NCBI RefSeq assembly: GCF_018882405.1
Contig: NZ_JACVOO010000009.1
Coordinates: 24,379-88,378, forward strand
From: Polynucleobacter sp. 31A-FELB
GTDB lineage: Bacteria; Pseudomonadota; Gammaproteobacteria; Burkholderiales; Burkholderiaceae
Length of the DNA: 64,000 bases
Direction: 5' to 3'
Part shown: positions 45,504 through 55,485 of the stretch, piece by piece
Numbering within the stretch: the stretch's first letter is position 1
How the letters are laid out: every line of letters begins with the position of its first letter
Program-made: the position numbers and the translations under genes
Notes under the pieces: model-generated
The model's database searches: none
What the model was told of the DNA's origin: nothing
The model's input: the letters and a program-made list of their open reading frames with translations, nothing else

Positions 45504-46688
45504 CTAGGGCTCGATCCCTAATTCAACAGCGACGGCTGCGCAATTTTGGCGCGCTTGATTCAGCGACTCGCCCAAACAATTGATGTGCCCCATCTTGCGA
45601 CCCATGCGTGGATCGGATTTGCCATATAGATGTAACTTGGCATCCGGGTGAGATAGCACCTTATCCCAAGCAGGCTCTCTTGCACTATCTTCACTACCTT
45701 CGTACCAAAGATCTCCTAAGAGATTAAGCATAGAGACCGGCGCTAGCAAGCGAGTGTCGCCCAAAGGCAAGCGAGCCATACTTCTGACTTGCTGCTCAAA
45801 CTGACTGCTGACACAGGCGTCCATGGTGTAGTGGCCCGAGTTATGCGGACGCGGAGCAATTTCATTTGCAACGATGTCGCCGCTCTTGAGCACAAAGAAC
45901 TCAACACATAAAACACCCACGTAATCAATCTTACGAATGAGCGCTTTAGCAGCCTCAATAATTTTTTTCTCTTGGGGAGGCTTAAGTGATGGCGCTGGCA
46001 CCGTAGAAGTGTGCAAGATACCATCGCGATGAATATTTTGAGAAACTGGATAAGCCACTACTGCATCGTCATATCCTCGCACTACCAATGCGGATACTTC
46101 AAAATCCAAATCCATGCGCTTTTCCAGCACGCAAGGCACTCTACCCAATTCAGCCCAAGCAGCAACTAGATTGGCGGAGTCATAAACCGTAATTTGACCT
46201 TTGCCGTCGTAACCCATGCGGGCTGTCTTCAGAATGCCAGGAAATAGATCTGCAGGCACATGCTCAATATCTGCATCATGCTCAATGACACAGTAAGGTG
46301 CAGGGCCAATATTGGTTTCTGCCTTCCAGGTAGCTAAGAACTTTTTCTCAGCAACGCGGTTTTGAGCCAAAGACACGCAACTGCTACGGGGCGCCACAAA
46401 GACACCCAAAGACTCGAGCTCATCCAAAGCTTGAGCAGGAACATTTTCAAATTCAGTGCTTACGGATTTGCATAATGTCGCCATCTCTTTTAATGCAGCG
46501 GAGTTGGTGTAATCAGCTTGAATAAATTTTTCAGCAATAGAGCCGGCAGGACTGTCAGACCCAGGATCCAGAACGCAGACCTTGTAACCCATCGCTTGGG
46601 CAGCCTGTGTAAACATCCGCCCCAATTGACCACCACCTAAAATCCCCAAATATGAGCCCGGCAAAATGGGCTCCAAACGATCCGCCAT
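45504..46688 (-). CDS. purK: 5-(carboxyamino)imidazole ribonucleotide synthase
   Basis: ATP-grasp enzyme converting AIR and bicarbonate to N5-CAIR in purine synthesis. The 394-aa product begins ILPGSYLGILGGGQLGRMFTQAA and has KTARMGYDGKGQ and the C-terminal EIAPRPHNSGHYTMDAC block, which are diagnostic. It lies 3 bp after purE, the next-step mutase, and 2 bp before the Sua5 gene. Confidence 0.96.
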   Translation of the reverse strand: MADRLEPILPGSYLGILGGGQLGRMFTQAAQAMGYKVCVLDPGSDSPAGSIAEKFIQADYTNSAALKEMATLCKSVSTEFENVPAQALDELESLGVFVAPRSSCVSLAQNRVAEKKFLATWKAETNIGPAPYCVIEHDADIEHVPADLFPGILKTARMGYDGKGQITVYDSANLVAAWAELGRVPCVLEKRMDLDFEVSALVVRGYDDAVVAYPVSQNIHRDGILHTSTVPAPSLKPPQEKKIIEAAKALIRKIDYVGVLCVEFFVLKSGDIVANEIAPRPHNSGHYTMDACVSSQFEQQVRSMARLPLGDTRLLAPVSMLNLLGDLWYEGSEDSAREPAWDKVLSHPDAKLHLYGKSDPRMGRKMGHINCLGESLNQARQNCAAVAVELGIEP

Positions 46689-46691
46689 CTT

Positions 46692-47186
46692 TTAATATCC
46701 CGGCAAATTCATAGAGCGCGCGGTATCGGACTGCTTCGCACGGAACTCTTCTAACTGTTTTGCTAAAGCAGCATCATTGACTGCCAAATTAGCAATCACA
46801 TGCAACGCTGCATTGGCAGCGCCTGCTTCACCAATAGCAAATGTCGCCACCGGGATGCCCTTGGGCATTTGTACGATGGAATACAGTGAGTCTTCACCGC
46901 GTAAATATTTGCTAGCAACTGGAACGCCATAGATAGGCACAATTGTTTTTGATGCCAACATGCCCGGTAAATGCGCAGCACCACCAGCACCAGCAATAAT
47001 GGCCTTGAGACCATTTTTAGACGCATTTTCTGCATAAGCAAACATATCGTCTGGCATGCGATGAGCGGAAACTACTTTAGCCTCGTGTGCAATGCCAAAT
47101 TGCTCCAGCATTTGAGCAGCGTGCTGCATGGTGTCCCAATCTGAATTGGATCCCATTACTATTCCGACTACTGGCTTTTTGCTCAT
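46692..47186 (-). CDS. purE: N5-carboxyaminoimidazole ribonucleotide mutase
   Basis: Class I PurE, converting N5-CAIR to CAIR. The 164-aa product has [20 protein letters not shown], the catalytic-His region [30 protein letters not shown] and [20 protein letters not shown]. Its direct linkage to purK fits the two-step bacterial carboxylation route. An 81-bp gap separates it from purC upstream, the largest gap in this operon. Confidence 0.96.
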   Translation of the reverse strand: MSKKPVVGIVMGSNSDWDTMQHAAQMLEQFGIAHEAKVVSAHRMPDDMFAYAENASKNGLKAIIAGAGGAAHLPGMLASKTIVPIYGVPVASKYLRGEDSLYSIVQMPKGIPVATFAIGEAGAANAALHVIANLAVNDAALAKQLEEFRAKQSDTARSMNLPGY

Positions 47187-47267
47187 TTACCTCTCCAAAT
47201 GCCCTGATCTACATCGTTAATCTATCTAAGGCCTTATTATCCCAGCCTTTTTAGGGCTTCAAGGAAA

Positions 47268-48164
47268 TTAGGCCTTAGTTAAGCGAGCGAGGGCTTCGCG
47301 GTACTTTTCCGCCGTTTTATCAATGACATCCGCAGGCAAAGCAGGTGCTGGGGCTGTTTTTGACCAAAGCTTGCCATCAACCATGGCAGTTTCGAGCCAG
47401 TCACGAACAAATTGCTTGTCATAGGAAGGGGGATTAGCACCCACATAGTAGGTTTCAGCAGGCCAAAAACGGGAAGAGTCAGCAGTGAGGATTTCGTCCA
47501 TCAATACCAGCTGGCCAGCATCATCTAAGCCAAATTCAAACTTGGTATCAGCAATGATGATCCCGCGAGTCGCGGCATATTCAGAAGCCTCTTTGTACAA
47601 ACGAATGCTGACTTCACGAATCCGATTGGCCAACTTCTCACCAATCATCTCGATTACCTTGTCAAAGGAGATATTTTCATCATGCTCACCTACCTCTGCT
47701 TTGGCGGCAGGGGTAAAAATAGGTTCAGGCAACTTCTGTGCATTTTCTAAGCCTTCTGGCAATGCAATCCCGCAAACTTTTCCAGTCTCTTTGTAATCTT
47801 TCCAACCGCTGCCAGCCAAGTAACCACGTACTACCGCTTCAACCAAGATTGGCTTCAGTCGTTTCGCTACTACTGCACGGCCTTTAACCTGGTCTACTTC
47901 ATCAGCAGGCACAACACTTTCAGGATCAATGCCAGTCAAGTGATTCGGAATTACCTGGGCTAACTTGTCAAACCAAAAGTTAGCCATTTGGTTGAGCACA
48001 ATACCCTTCTCAGGAATTGGCTGACCCATAACTACGTCAAAGGCAGACAAGCGATCGGTAGTGATCATGAGTAGCTTGTCATCACCAAGCGCGTATACAT
48101 CACGCACTTTTCCTTTGGAGAGCAAAGGCAAGGACTTAATAGAAGTGGCGTACAAAGCTGGCAT
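47268..48164 (-). CDS. purC: Phosphoribosylaminoimidazole-succinocarboxamide synthase
   Basis: SAICAR synthetase, joining CAIR and aspartate. The 298-aa protein has [46 protein letters not shown] and the metal/nucleotide region [26 protein letters not shown]. It is of the longer, eukaryote-like PurC length common in betaproteobacteria. It follows fbaA by 7 bp, linking purine synthesis to the glycolytic genes. Confidence 0.95.
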   Translation of the reverse strand: MPALYATSIKSLPLLSKGKVRDVYALGDDKLLMITTDRLSAFDVVMGQPIPEKGIVLNQMANFWFDKLAQVIPNHLTGIDPESVVPADEVDQVKGRAVVAKRLKPILVEAVVRGYLAGSGWKDYKETGKVCGIALPEGLENAQKLPEPIFTPAAKAEVGEHDENISFDKVIEMIGEKLANRIREVSIRLYKEASEYAATRGIIIADTKFEFGLDDAGQLVLMDEILTADSSRFWPAETYYVGANPPSYDKQFVRDWLETAMVDGKLWSKTAPAPALPADVIDKTAEKYREALARLTKA

Positions 48165-48171
48165 ATTTATC

Positions 48172-49236
48172 TCACTTAACGATCTGGGCTAATTTGCCGC
48201 TCTTATACAGCTCAGCCATTTTTTCCAAGGGAATTGGCTTAATTTTGGATGCTTGACCCGAACTACCAAAAGCGTTGAAGCGAGCAATGCACACTTTCTT
48301 AGCGGCTTCACGCGCAGGCTTGAGGTAATCACGTGGATCAAACTTACTTGGATTTTCGAACATATAGCGGCGGATCGCACCAGTCATCGCCAAACGAATA
48401 TCGGTATCAATATTGATCTTACGCACACCGTTCTTAATGCCCTCTTGAATTTCCTCAACAGGAACGCCATAAGTTTCTTTCATATCGCCACCGAATTCAC
48501 GAATCTCTGCGAGCAATTCTTGGGGAACACTGGAAGAACCATGCATGACTAAATGCGTATTTGGAATGCGTGTGTGAATTTCTTTAATACGCTCAATTGC
48601 TAAGATGTCACCAGTAGGCTTCTTAGTAAATTTGTAGGCACCGTGGCTAGTACCAATCGCAATCGCTAAAGCATCGCACTGAGTAGATTTTACAAAGTCA
48701 GCAGCTTGCTCAACGTCGGTCAATAACTGCTCACGCGTCATCTTGCCATCAGCACCATGACCATCTTCTTTGTCGCCCTGCATTGTCTCCAATGAACCGA
48801 GAACACCTAACTCAGCTTCAACCGTAACCCCAATAGAGTGTGAGAATTTCACCACTTCCCTGGAGACATCGACGTTGTATTCATAACTCGCAACGGTCTT
48901 ACCATCGGCCTCTAAGGAGCCATCCATCATCACGCTAGTAAAGCCACTCTTAATTGCGGCCATACAAACCGCTGGACTTTGTCCATGGTCTTGATGCATC
49001 ACAACTGGAATATGTGGGTAAGCCTCAACTGCAGCAGAAATCAAATGACGCAAGAATGATTCGCCAGCATATTTACGAGCACCAGCAGAAGCTTGCATGA
49101 TCACCGGAGAATCTGCTTCATGAGCAGCTTCCATAATTGCCGTAACTTGCTCTAAATTGTTAACGTTAAATGCTGGCAAGCCATAGCCATTTTCAGCAGC
49201 GTGATCCAAGAGTTGTCGTAAAGAAACTAAAGCCAT
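48172..49236 (-). CDS. fbaA: Fructose-bisphosphate aldolase, class II
   Basis: Zinc-dependent aldolase of glycolysis and gluconeogenesis. The 354-aa protein has the zinc ligand region [14 protein letters not shown], the [15 protein letters not shown] loop, [25 protein letters not shown] and [20 protein letters not shown]. This is the Calvin-cycle/type B form common in Burkholderiales. It lies 62 bp after pyk and 7 bp before purC. Confidence 0.95.
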   Translation of the reverse strand: MALVSLRQLLDHAAENGYGLPAFNVNNLEQVTAIMEAAHEADSPVIMQASAGARKYAGESFLRHLISAAVEAYPHIPVVMHQDHGQSPAVCMAAIKSGFTSVMMDGSLEADGKTVASYEYNVDVSREVVKFSHSIGVTVEAELGVLGSLETMQGDKEDGHGADGKMTREQLLTDVEQAADFVKSTQCDALAIAIGTSHGAYKFTKKPTGDILAIERIKEIHTRIPNTHLVMHGSSSVPQELLAEIREFGGDMKETYGVPVEEIQEGIKNGVRKINIDTDIRLAMTGAIRRYMFENPSKFDPRDYLKPAREAAKKVCIARFNAFGSSGQASKIKPIPLEKMAELYKSGKLAQIVK

Positions 49237-49298
49237 ATTGATCTCTTAATTAAAAATGTTAGTAATAAATAATTTGAATAAATGTTTTAAGCAGTGAA

Positions 49299-50735
49299 CT
49301 ACTTCACCTGAATAATCTTGAGTGAGTTCGTACCGCCAGGCTCACCCATAGGCTCACCTGAAGTCAATACCACTACATCACCCTTCTTCACCGCCCCTAA
49401 CTTCTTGAGGCAATCCTCTACTTCTTGCAGGGCAGTATCACGTTGCTTGGTGTAATCCAGACCAATGGGGAACACATTGCGGTAAGTACTCAAGGCGCGC
49501 TGAGTTGTAATCTTTGAAGTTAAAGCAAAAATAGGTAAATGAATATTGTGACGACTCATCCAAACCGCAGTGGATCCTGAATCCGTCAAAGCAGCAATGG
49601 CATTGGCATTGAGATGGTGCGCCGTAAAGAGCGCGCCCAAGGCAATCGTTTGATCAATACGTGAGAAGGTTTGATCCAAGAAATCGGTATCTAGTTTTAC
49701 ACGATCTGATTTTTCTGCTTCAACACAAATCTCAGCCATCGCCTTGATTGTTTGAACTGGATACATACCGGCAGCAGATTCTGCAGACAACATCACTGCA
49801 TCAGTACCATCTAATACCGCATTAGCCACATCACTCACCTCAGCACGCGTAGGTACTGGAGCATTAATCATGGACTCCATCATTTGTGTAGCGGTGATCG
49901 TAAATTTGTCAGCTTCGAGCGCCAACTTAATCATGCGCTTTTGTAAAGCTGGGACAGCTGCGTTACCAACCTCAATCGCCAAGTCGCCACGTGCAACCAT
50001 AATGCCGTCGCTCTCGGCAATGATGCTATTGAGCGCATCAGGCTCAATCGCTTCAGCACGCTCAACTTTTGCAATCGTGCGGACTTTACCGACGCCATGC
50101 TTTGCGCTAGCGGCATCTGCCAGCTTGCGGGCATATGCCATGTCAGCACCGTCTTTTGGAAAGCTAATCGCCAGAAAATCTACGCCCATCGCGATCGCTG
50201 CATCCAAATCAGAAATATCTTTTTCTGTCAGCGCTGGAGCAGTTAAGCCTCCACCAGCACGATTAATACCCTTGTTATTAGAGAGTGGGCCACCTTGTTC
50301 CACCAAGGTAAAGATTTCTCCACCCTTCACACTCTCAACGCGCAATACAACCAAGCCATCGTTCAATAAAAGACGATCGCCCGGCTTGACGTCTTGTGGC
50401 AACTCTTTGTAATCCAACCCCACGCGCTCTTGATTACCCAGCTCGCAAGCGACGTCCAGAATAAATTGCGCGCCTTCTTTTAAAAGAATTTTGCTATCAA
50501 CAAATTTACCTACGCGAATTTTTGGGCCTTGAAGATCGGCCATGATGCCAACCTCTTTGCCAACTTCAGCGGAAATGCTGCGCACCAAATCATGACGCGC
50601 CTTATGGTCAGCAACAGTGCCATGAGAAAAGTTCATTCTCACAACATCCACACCTGCACGAATCATCTCGCGCAAAACTTCAGGCTTTTCTGATGCAGGC
50701 CCTAATGTGGCAATGATCTTTGTTGCTCTCAACAT
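49299..50735 (-). CDS. pyk: Pyruvate kinase
   Basis: Converts phosphoenolpyruvate and ADP to pyruvate and ATP. The 478-aa protein begins MLRATKIIATLGPASEKPEVL and has VVRMNFSHGTVADH, IMADLQGPKIRVGKF, the active-site region KVERAEAIEPDALNSIIAES followed by GIMVARGDLAIEVG, and TRAEVSDVANAVLDGTDAVML. The C-terminal allosteric domain is present. It starts 2 bp after the pgk stop, so the two ATP-yielding steps are coupled. Confidence 0.96.
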   Translation of the reverse strand: MLRATKIIATLGPASEKPEVLREMIRAGVDVVRMNFSHGTVADHKARHDLVRSISAEVGKEVGIMADLQGPKIRVGKFVDSKILLKEGAQFILDVACELGNQERVGLDYKELPQDVKPGDRLLLNDGLVVLRVESVKGGEIFTLVEQGGPLSNNKGINRAGGGLTAPALTEKDISDLDAAIAMGVDFLAISFPKDGADMAYARKLADAASAKHGVGKVRTIAKVERAEAIEPDALNSIIAESDGIMVARGDLAIEVGNAAVPALQKRMIKLALEADKFTITATQMMESMINAPVPTRAEVSDVANAVLDGTDAVMLSAESAAGMYPVQTIKAMAEICVEAEKSDRVKLDTDFLDQTFSRIDQTIALGALFTAHHLNANAIAALTDSGSTAVWMSRHNIHLPIFALTSKITTQRALSTYRNVFPIGLDYTKQRDTALQEVEDCLKKLGAVKKGDVVVLTSGEPMGEPGGTNSLKIIQVK

Positions 50736-50737
50736 AT

Positions 50738-51949
50738 TTAGTCTTTCGCTCTTTCAGCTAGTACTGCAAAGGCTGGCAAGGTTTTACCTTCCAAAAATTC
50801 TAGGAAAGCACCGCCGCCAGTCGAGATGTAATCCACTTGATTTTCAATACCGTACTTCGCAATTGCAGCCAAGGTGTCACCACCACCTGCAATTGAAAAC
50901 GCTGGTGAATGGGCAATTGCTGCTGCCAACATTTTGGTTCCGCCGCCAAACTGGTCAATCTCAAAAACGCCCAATGGGCCATTCCATACAATCGTGCCAG
51001 CATGCGCCAACATGATCGACAGACGGGCAGCAGTTTTAGGGCCGATATCCAAAATCATGTCGTCTTCTGCGACCTGATCAGCTGGGACACGGTTAGCACG
51101 TGCCAATGGAGAGAGTTCGTTCGCAACCACGACGTCTTCAGGAATAGGAACATGCGCGCCGCGCTTTTCCATAATCCCCATAATTTCTCGCGCTTCATCA
51201 ACTAAGTCTGGCTCTGCTAGCGACTTACCGATTGGCAAACCTTTTGCCAACATAAATGTGTTGGCAATGCCACCACCCACAATTAATTCATCTACCTTAT
51301 CAGCCAAAGCTTTAAGGATGGTGAGCTTTGAAGATACTTTAGAACCCGCCACAATCGCTACCAATGGACGCTTAGGGCTTGCTAGCGCACGACTTAATGC
51401 GTCTAACTCTGCGGCCATCAACGGACCAGCACAAGCAATTGGTGCAAACTTGGCTACACCATTCGTAGTTGCTTCCGCACGGTGAGCCGTACCAAAGGCG
51501 TCATTGACATAGACATCACACAAAGCGGCAATCTTCTTAGCCAACTCATCATTATTTTTTTTCTCGCCCACATTCAGACGACAGTTCTCAAGCAATACCA
51601 ACTCGCCTGGATTGACCTCAAAACCACCATCTACCCAATCACTGATTAAAGGCACTTTGCGATTTAAGAGCGTAGCAATGCGATCGGCTACCGGAGCCAA
51701 GCTATCCTCAGGCTTAAATTCGCCCTCAGTTGGACGACCCAAGTGTGATGTGACCATAACCGCCGCACCGGCATCCAAACACATTTGTACCGCAGGCATG
51801 GAAGCCCTAATTCGGGTGTCTTCGGTGATATTGCCCACATCATCCTGAGGAACATTGAGGTCGGCACGGATTAAAACCCGCTTTCCCTTGAGAAGACCTG
51901 CTGCAGCTAGTTCACTTAGTCGTTTTACTTTAAAGAGAGTTTCCGGCAT
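50738..51949 (-). CDS. pgk: Phosphoglycerate kinase
   Basis: Transfers phosphate from 1,3-bisphosphoglycerate to ADP. The 403-aa product has [32 protein letters not shown], the lysine-rich hinge [19 protein letters not shown] and the C-terminal [13 protein letters not shown] nucleotide loop. I take the ATG at 51949 ([13 protein letters not shown]), where homology starts, over the one at 51961. It is the first gene of a minus-strand run of seven (pgk, pyk, fbaA, purC, purE, purK, sua5), so the main promoter should lie in the ~210 bp shared with the divergent ilvE. Confidence 0.95.
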   Translation of the reverse strand: MPETLFKVKRLSELAAAGLLKGKRVLIRADLNVPQDDVGNITEDTRIRASMPAVQMCLDAGAAVMVTSHLGRPTEGEFKPEDSLAPVADRIATLLNRKVPLISDWVDGGFEVNPGELVLLENCRLNVGEKKNNDELAKKIAALCDVYVNDAFGTAHRAEATTNGVAKFAPIACAGPLMAAELDALSRALASPKRPLVAIVAGSKVSSKLTILKALADKVDELIVGGGIANTFMLAKGLPIGKSLAEPDLVDEAREIMGIMEKRGAHVPIPEDVVVANELSPLARANRVPADQVAEDDMILDIGPKTAARLSIMLAHAGTIVWNGPLGVFEIDQFGGGTKMLAAAIAHSPAFSIAGGGDTLAAIAKYGIENQVDYISTGGGAFLEFLEGKTLPAFAVLAERAKD

Positions 51950-52160
51950 GAGAATGGGCAAATTTAGTGGTTTATTGGGAATGCTCCATTCTAAATCGTC
52001 TGGGCTTGAGACCCCAAAGGAATTGGACTACCCCGCCCCGCTCCCTGCTCTACAATAAAGGCTGAGACGTATTTCAGGCCCAGGGGCTCCCCAGTGGCTT
52101 GACACCCTGTTTTACCGAATTGAATCACCCTATTTATTACATATTTAAAAGGTAGAGAAA

Positions 52161-53084
52161 ATGTCGATGTCCGACCGCGATGGCTTTATTTGGTCCGATG
52201 GGAAGCTCGTTCCCTGGCGTGAGGCCAATATTCATGTGCTAACCCACAGTCTCCACTATGGAATGGGTGTATTTGAAGGTATTCGCGCCTACAAAACCCC
52301 CCAAGGTACCGCCATTTTCCGCCTTCCAGAGCACGTAAAGCGCCTATTCAATGGAACCAAGATTTTCCAGATGAATATGCCCTGGACCCCTGAGCAGATC
52401 ACCAGCGGCATTATTGAGGTAGTTAACAGCAATAAGCTGGAATCTTGCTATATCCGCCCAATTATCTTTATTGGCTCACAAAAACTGGGCATCTCTCCAA
52501 AAGGTAACAGCATCCATACTGCGATCGCTGCCTGGGAATGGGGTGCATATTTGGGTGAAGACGGCCTTAACAAGGGTATCCGCGTTAAAACCTCCTCATT
52601 TACTCGCCACTTTGTGAACTCCTCACTGGTGCGCGCCAAGGCCTCTGGTTACTACATCAACTCCATTTTGGCCAACCAAGAAGTAACAGCCAATGGCTAC
52701 GACGAAGCGCTCCTACTGGATACAGAGGGTTATGTATCCGAAGGTTCTGGCGAAAATATCTTTATCGTTAATAACGGCATTATTTACACGCCTGATCTGG
52801 CTTCTTGTTTAGATGGCATCACCCGTAACTCCATTATGCAAATAGCTAAAGATCTTGGCTATGAGTTGCGTGAAAAGCGCATTACTCGTGATGAAGTGTA
52901 TTCAGCTGATGAGGCTTTCTTTACCGGCACTGCTGCGGAAGTAACACCAATTCGTGAATTAGATGACCGCACTATTGGTGACGGTAAGCGCGGACCGATT
53001 ACTGAGAAAATTCAGAAGACCTACTTTGACGCAGTCTACGGCAGAAGTGACAAGTACAAGTCTTGGTTAACTTACGTTAAGTAA
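52161..53084 (+). CDS. ilvE: Branched-chain amino acid aminotransferase
   Basis: PLP-dependent class IV transaminase interconverting Leu, Ile and Val with their keto acids. The 307-aa protein has HSLHYGMGVFEGIRAYKT at the N-terminus, the PLP lysine in LVRAKASGYYINSILANQE and the C-terminal EGSGENIFIVNNG and FFTGTAAEVTPIRELDDR signatures. It is followed after 14 bp by a small zinc-finger gene and then waaF. A TTGACA at about 52098 could be a -35 box, but no good -10 matches it. Confidence 0.95.
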   Translation: MSMSDRDGFIWSDGKLVPWREANIHVLTHSLHYGMGVFEGIRAYKTPQGTAIFRLPEHVKRLFNGTKIFQMNMPWTPEQITSGIIEVVNSNKLESCYIRPIIFIGSQKLGISPKGNSIHTAIAAWEWGAYLGEDGLNKGIRVKTSSFTRHFVNSSLVRAKASGYYINSILANQEVTANGYDEALLLDTEGYVSEGSGENIFIVNNGIIYTPDLASCLDGITRNSIMQIAKDLGYELREKRITRDEVYSADEAFFTGTAAEVTPIRELDDRTIGDGKRGPITEKIQKTYFDAVYGRSDKYKSWLTYVK

Positions 53085-53098
53085 TAGGAAATCAGAGA

Positions 53099-53290
53099 AT
53101 GAGTGAAGCTCAAGTTGTAATGGTGAATGGCAATACCGATTTGCCTTTGCATTGCCCAACCAATAAAACCCCTAGCTGGAATTCACATCCACGTGTATTT
53201 CTCGATGTTGCTAAGACGGGTGAAGCAAAGTGTCCTTATTGCGGCACTGAGTACAAACTCATCCCTGGTACCGAGCCTCACGGGCATTAA
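53099..53290 (+). CDS. Small CHCC-type zinc-finger protein
   Basis: 63-aa protein with the zinc-binding pattern LHCP...SHPRVFLDV...KCPYCGTEY: one Cys, one His and a CxxC pair, matching the zf-CHCC family related to the mitochondrial NDUFS6 domain. The bacterial role is unknown. It lies between ilvE (14 bp upstream) and waaF (45 bp downstream), an order common in Burkholderiales. Confidence 0.88.
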   Translation: MSEAQVVMVNGNTDLPLHCPTNKTPSWNSHPRVFLDVAKTGEAKCPYCGTEYKLIPGTEPHGH

Positions 53291-53296
53291 GTCCAT

Positions 53297-53319
53297 CAGC
53301 ACCTCAGAGCGGGGTGCTG
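53297..53319 (+). terminator. Hairpin after the zinc-finger gene, weak terminator
   Basis: CAGCACC (53297-53303) pairs with GGTGCTG (53313-53319) around a 9-nt loop, followed by only three T. It may end or attenuate ilvE-region transcription before waaF. Confidence 0.35.
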
Positions 53320-53335
53320 TTTCGGGATACCTCAT

Positions 53336-54373
53336 ATGAATCGTATTCTGATCATCGCCCCCAACTGGATTGGTGATGCCGTAATGTCCCAGCCCCTGCT
53401 GGCGGCTCTCAAAGTAATTTACCCACAGTCACAAATTGATGTTCTAGCAAGCCCTTGGGTTGCACCCATTTATCGCGCTTGCACAGAAGTTCATCAAGTC
53501 ATTGAAGCGCGACTAGAGCACAAGCAATTGCAATGGGGCCTGCGTAAGCAACTCGCAAGGCAACTCGAATTAAATCAATACGATGCCTGCTTTGTTCTGC
53601 CTAACAGCTTCAAGTCTGCACTCATACCTTGGCTTGCCAATATTCCGCTACGCATTGGCTATCGCGGAGAGATGCGCTTTGGACTCATTAATTTTGCTTT
53701 AGACAATCCGAGCAAAACCAATCGTCCACCAATGGCCAATCATTACCTTGCGCTTTGCAATGTAATAAGTCATTCGAAAGAGATTGATAGTGATCAATCA
53801 GCAGATCCTCAACTCAACATCTCAACTATAGCCAAGCAGTCTGTAAGCAATAAGTTACAAGCGGCTGCAATCGAAAACAAATCAATTTATGTTCTGTGCC
53901 CAGGCGCTGAGTACGGGGTAACAAAACGCTGGCCTACCGAACACTTCGCCACGCTTGCGCAGCAGCTAATCACCAATAATGCAGATGCTCACGTCATTCT
54001 TCTAGGCAGTAAGGGCGATTACACTTTGGGTGAGGGCATTAGGGCTCAAGCCAATGATGCCCCCAAAATATATAACTGGTGTGGCGATACCTCACTCGAT
54101 GAAGCAATTGCGCTCATCGGTATGAGTAAAGCCTTAGTCAGCAATGACTCTGGCTTAATGCATATTGGCGCCGCTTTAAAAGTGCCGCAAGTAGCAATCT
54201 TTGGCTCGAGCGACCCACACCATACACCGCCGCTATCCGCTAAAGCTAAAGTCATTTATCTCAACTTGCCATGCAGCCCTTGCCATAAAAGAGAGTGCCC
54301 CCTTGGACACCTCAAGTGCTTAAAAGATATCTCGCCAGAGAATGTATTTGAAGTAATTCAGAATCTTCATTAA
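53336..54373 (+). CDS. waaF: Lipopolysaccharide heptosyltransferase II
   Basis: Adds the second heptose to the LPS inner core at the cytoplasmic face of the inner membrane. The 345-aa GT9-family protein begins MNRILIIAPNWIGDAVMSQP, and has the VLCPGAEYGVTKRWPTEHFA nucleotide-sugar region and LVSNDSGLMHIGAALKVPQV near the C-terminus, typical of WaaF. With waaA at 28384 it is the second LPS-core gene in the window. Confidence 0.94.
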   Translation: MNRILIIAPNWIGDAVMSQPLLAALKVIYPQSQIDVLASPWVAPIYRACTEVHQVIEARLEHKQLQWGLRKQLARQLELNQYDACFVLPNSFKSALIPWLANIPLRIGYRGEMRFGLINFALDNPSKTNRPPMANHYLALCNVISHSKEIDSDQSADPQLNISTIAKQSVSNKLQAAAIENKSIYVLCPGAEYGVTKRWPTEHFATLAQQLITNNADAHVILLGSKGDYTLGEGIRAQANDAPKIYNWCGDTSLDEAIALIGMSKALVSNDSGLMHIGAALKVPQVAIFGSSDPHHTPPLSAKAKVIYLNLPCSPCHKRECPLGHLKCLKDISPENVFEVIQNLH

Positions 54374-54407
54374 GCTCACAACAACTTAAGTCACCAGAAA
54401 GTAAGCC

Positions 54408-54842
54408 ATGCCAAAACTAGCGAGACTTTTTCATAATGCCGATGAAGTGGTAGATGCTTGGCGCGATGCTTTAAAACATCGCGATGTCAAAGGTGCTTTA
54501 GCTATCTGGCTGGATGATGACTCCATTACTTGCGTGCTACCAGAAGGTCAACGCCTAAGCGGTCATGCAGAAATTCGCGCAGGCTTAGAGCGTCTCTTGG
54601 CCAAACAAGCTCTGTTTTTGGAGCCCATTGCCTGTATTAGCCATTCGGTTTTAGGCGCAGCCGTTTATGATACAACTGAAGCAGTACATCTACGTGCCGA
54701 TCAAATTGAAGCGGAGTTCTTTCTCAACATCACCTTAGTGCTATTACAAGACAGTCAAGGCTGGCGCATTGCCCACCTGCATGCAAGTCACTCGACTGAA
54801 GAGACCTTCGACGCACCGTCCACACCACACGGACTGCATTAA
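54408..54842 (+). CDS. SnoaL/NTF2-like fold protein
   Basis: 144-aa soluble protein. The pattern ADEVVDAWRDALKHRDVKGALAIWLDDDSITCVLPEG, GHAEIRAGLERLL and a final strand WRIAHLHAS is that of SnoaL-like/DUF4440 NTF2-fold proteins, which form a small-ligand pocket. No catalytic residues can be assigned and the ligand is unknown. It lies between waaF and an uncharacterised gene on the same strand. Confidence 0.75.
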   Translation: MPKLARLFHNADEVVDAWRDALKHRDVKGALAIWLDDDSITCVLPEGQRLSGHAEIRAGLERLLAKQALFLEPIACISHSVLGAAVYDTTEAVHLRADQIEAEFFLNITLVLLQDSQGWRIAHLHASHSTEETFDAPSTPHGLH

Positions 54843-54870
54843 TTACTAATGCCAAAAAGGTTGCCATCTC

Positions 54871-55485
54871 ATGGATGAGCAAGTACTGCGATCCCTTATC
54901 AAGTGGCCCAATGTTCCGCATTGCTTTGGCTGGCTTGCATTAGATCGTCGCGGTCAATGGCGTATGCGGGATGAATTTGCACAAACCAATCAATTGACTG
55001 GGAGTGTCATCCAGCATGCAGCTCTTAATGAATTCATTTCCAGAAATTACGCATGCGATTCTTTGGGTAGATATTTCTTTCAGAATGGTCCTCAAAGAGT
55101 TTTCATCACATTAGATGCCACGCCATGGATTGCCAGAATCATTCCAAGTGAAAGTGGCCCTCAACTATTGACACAATGCGGTACGCAAATTAAACCGCAG
55201 GGGGCTCTGAGCGATGAAAAAGGCAATATCTACATTACTGGAATTATTGTGCAATCACTATCCGATCAAATCGATAGCACCGTATTCAGCCAAATAGAAT
55301 CACTATCAGTCGCGCTATTACATGATCATGATTTGGATCTATTCTCAGATCAGTCAAAAGTGATGGAGGACGCCTGTAGCTTTAGAGGTTCTTGGCAATG
55401 GGATGGCAAAGAACTACCGATTGAACCCATTCACTCGCTAGAACTCAGTGAACGCTTTCGCTTTATCAAAGCACCAAGCAATTAA
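54871..55485 (+). CDS. Conserved hypothetical protein
   Basis: 204-aa soluble protein with no signal peptide or membrane helix. The N-terminal stretches SLIKWPNVPHCFGWLALDRR and YFFQNGPQRVFITLDATPW look like strongly conserved blocks, and I recall similar proteins of unknown function in Burkholderiales, but I cannot assign a family number with confidence. It follows the NTF2-like gene by 28 bp and ends 1 bp from the stop of the convergent bepA-like gene. Confidence 0.75.
   Translation: MDEQVLRSLIKWPNVPHCFGWLALDRRGQWRMRDEFAQTNQLTGSVIQHAALNEFISRNYACDSLGRYFFQNGPQRVFITLDATPWIARIIPSESGPQLLTQCGTQIKPQGALSDEKGNIYITGIIVQSLSDQIDSTVFSQIESLSVALLHDHDLDLFSDQSKVMEDACSFRGSWQWDGKELPIEPIHSLELSERFRFIKAPSN

Noticed and set aside
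49870..50412. 180-aa open frame antisense to pyk
   Set aside because: Lies wholly inside a certain pyruvate kinase gene; its composition mirrors the opposite-strand codons and it shows no motif or SD.
52075..52160. ilvE promoter at the TTGACA near 52098
   Set aside because: No reasonable -10 box at 16-18 bp, so it is not reported as a promoter.
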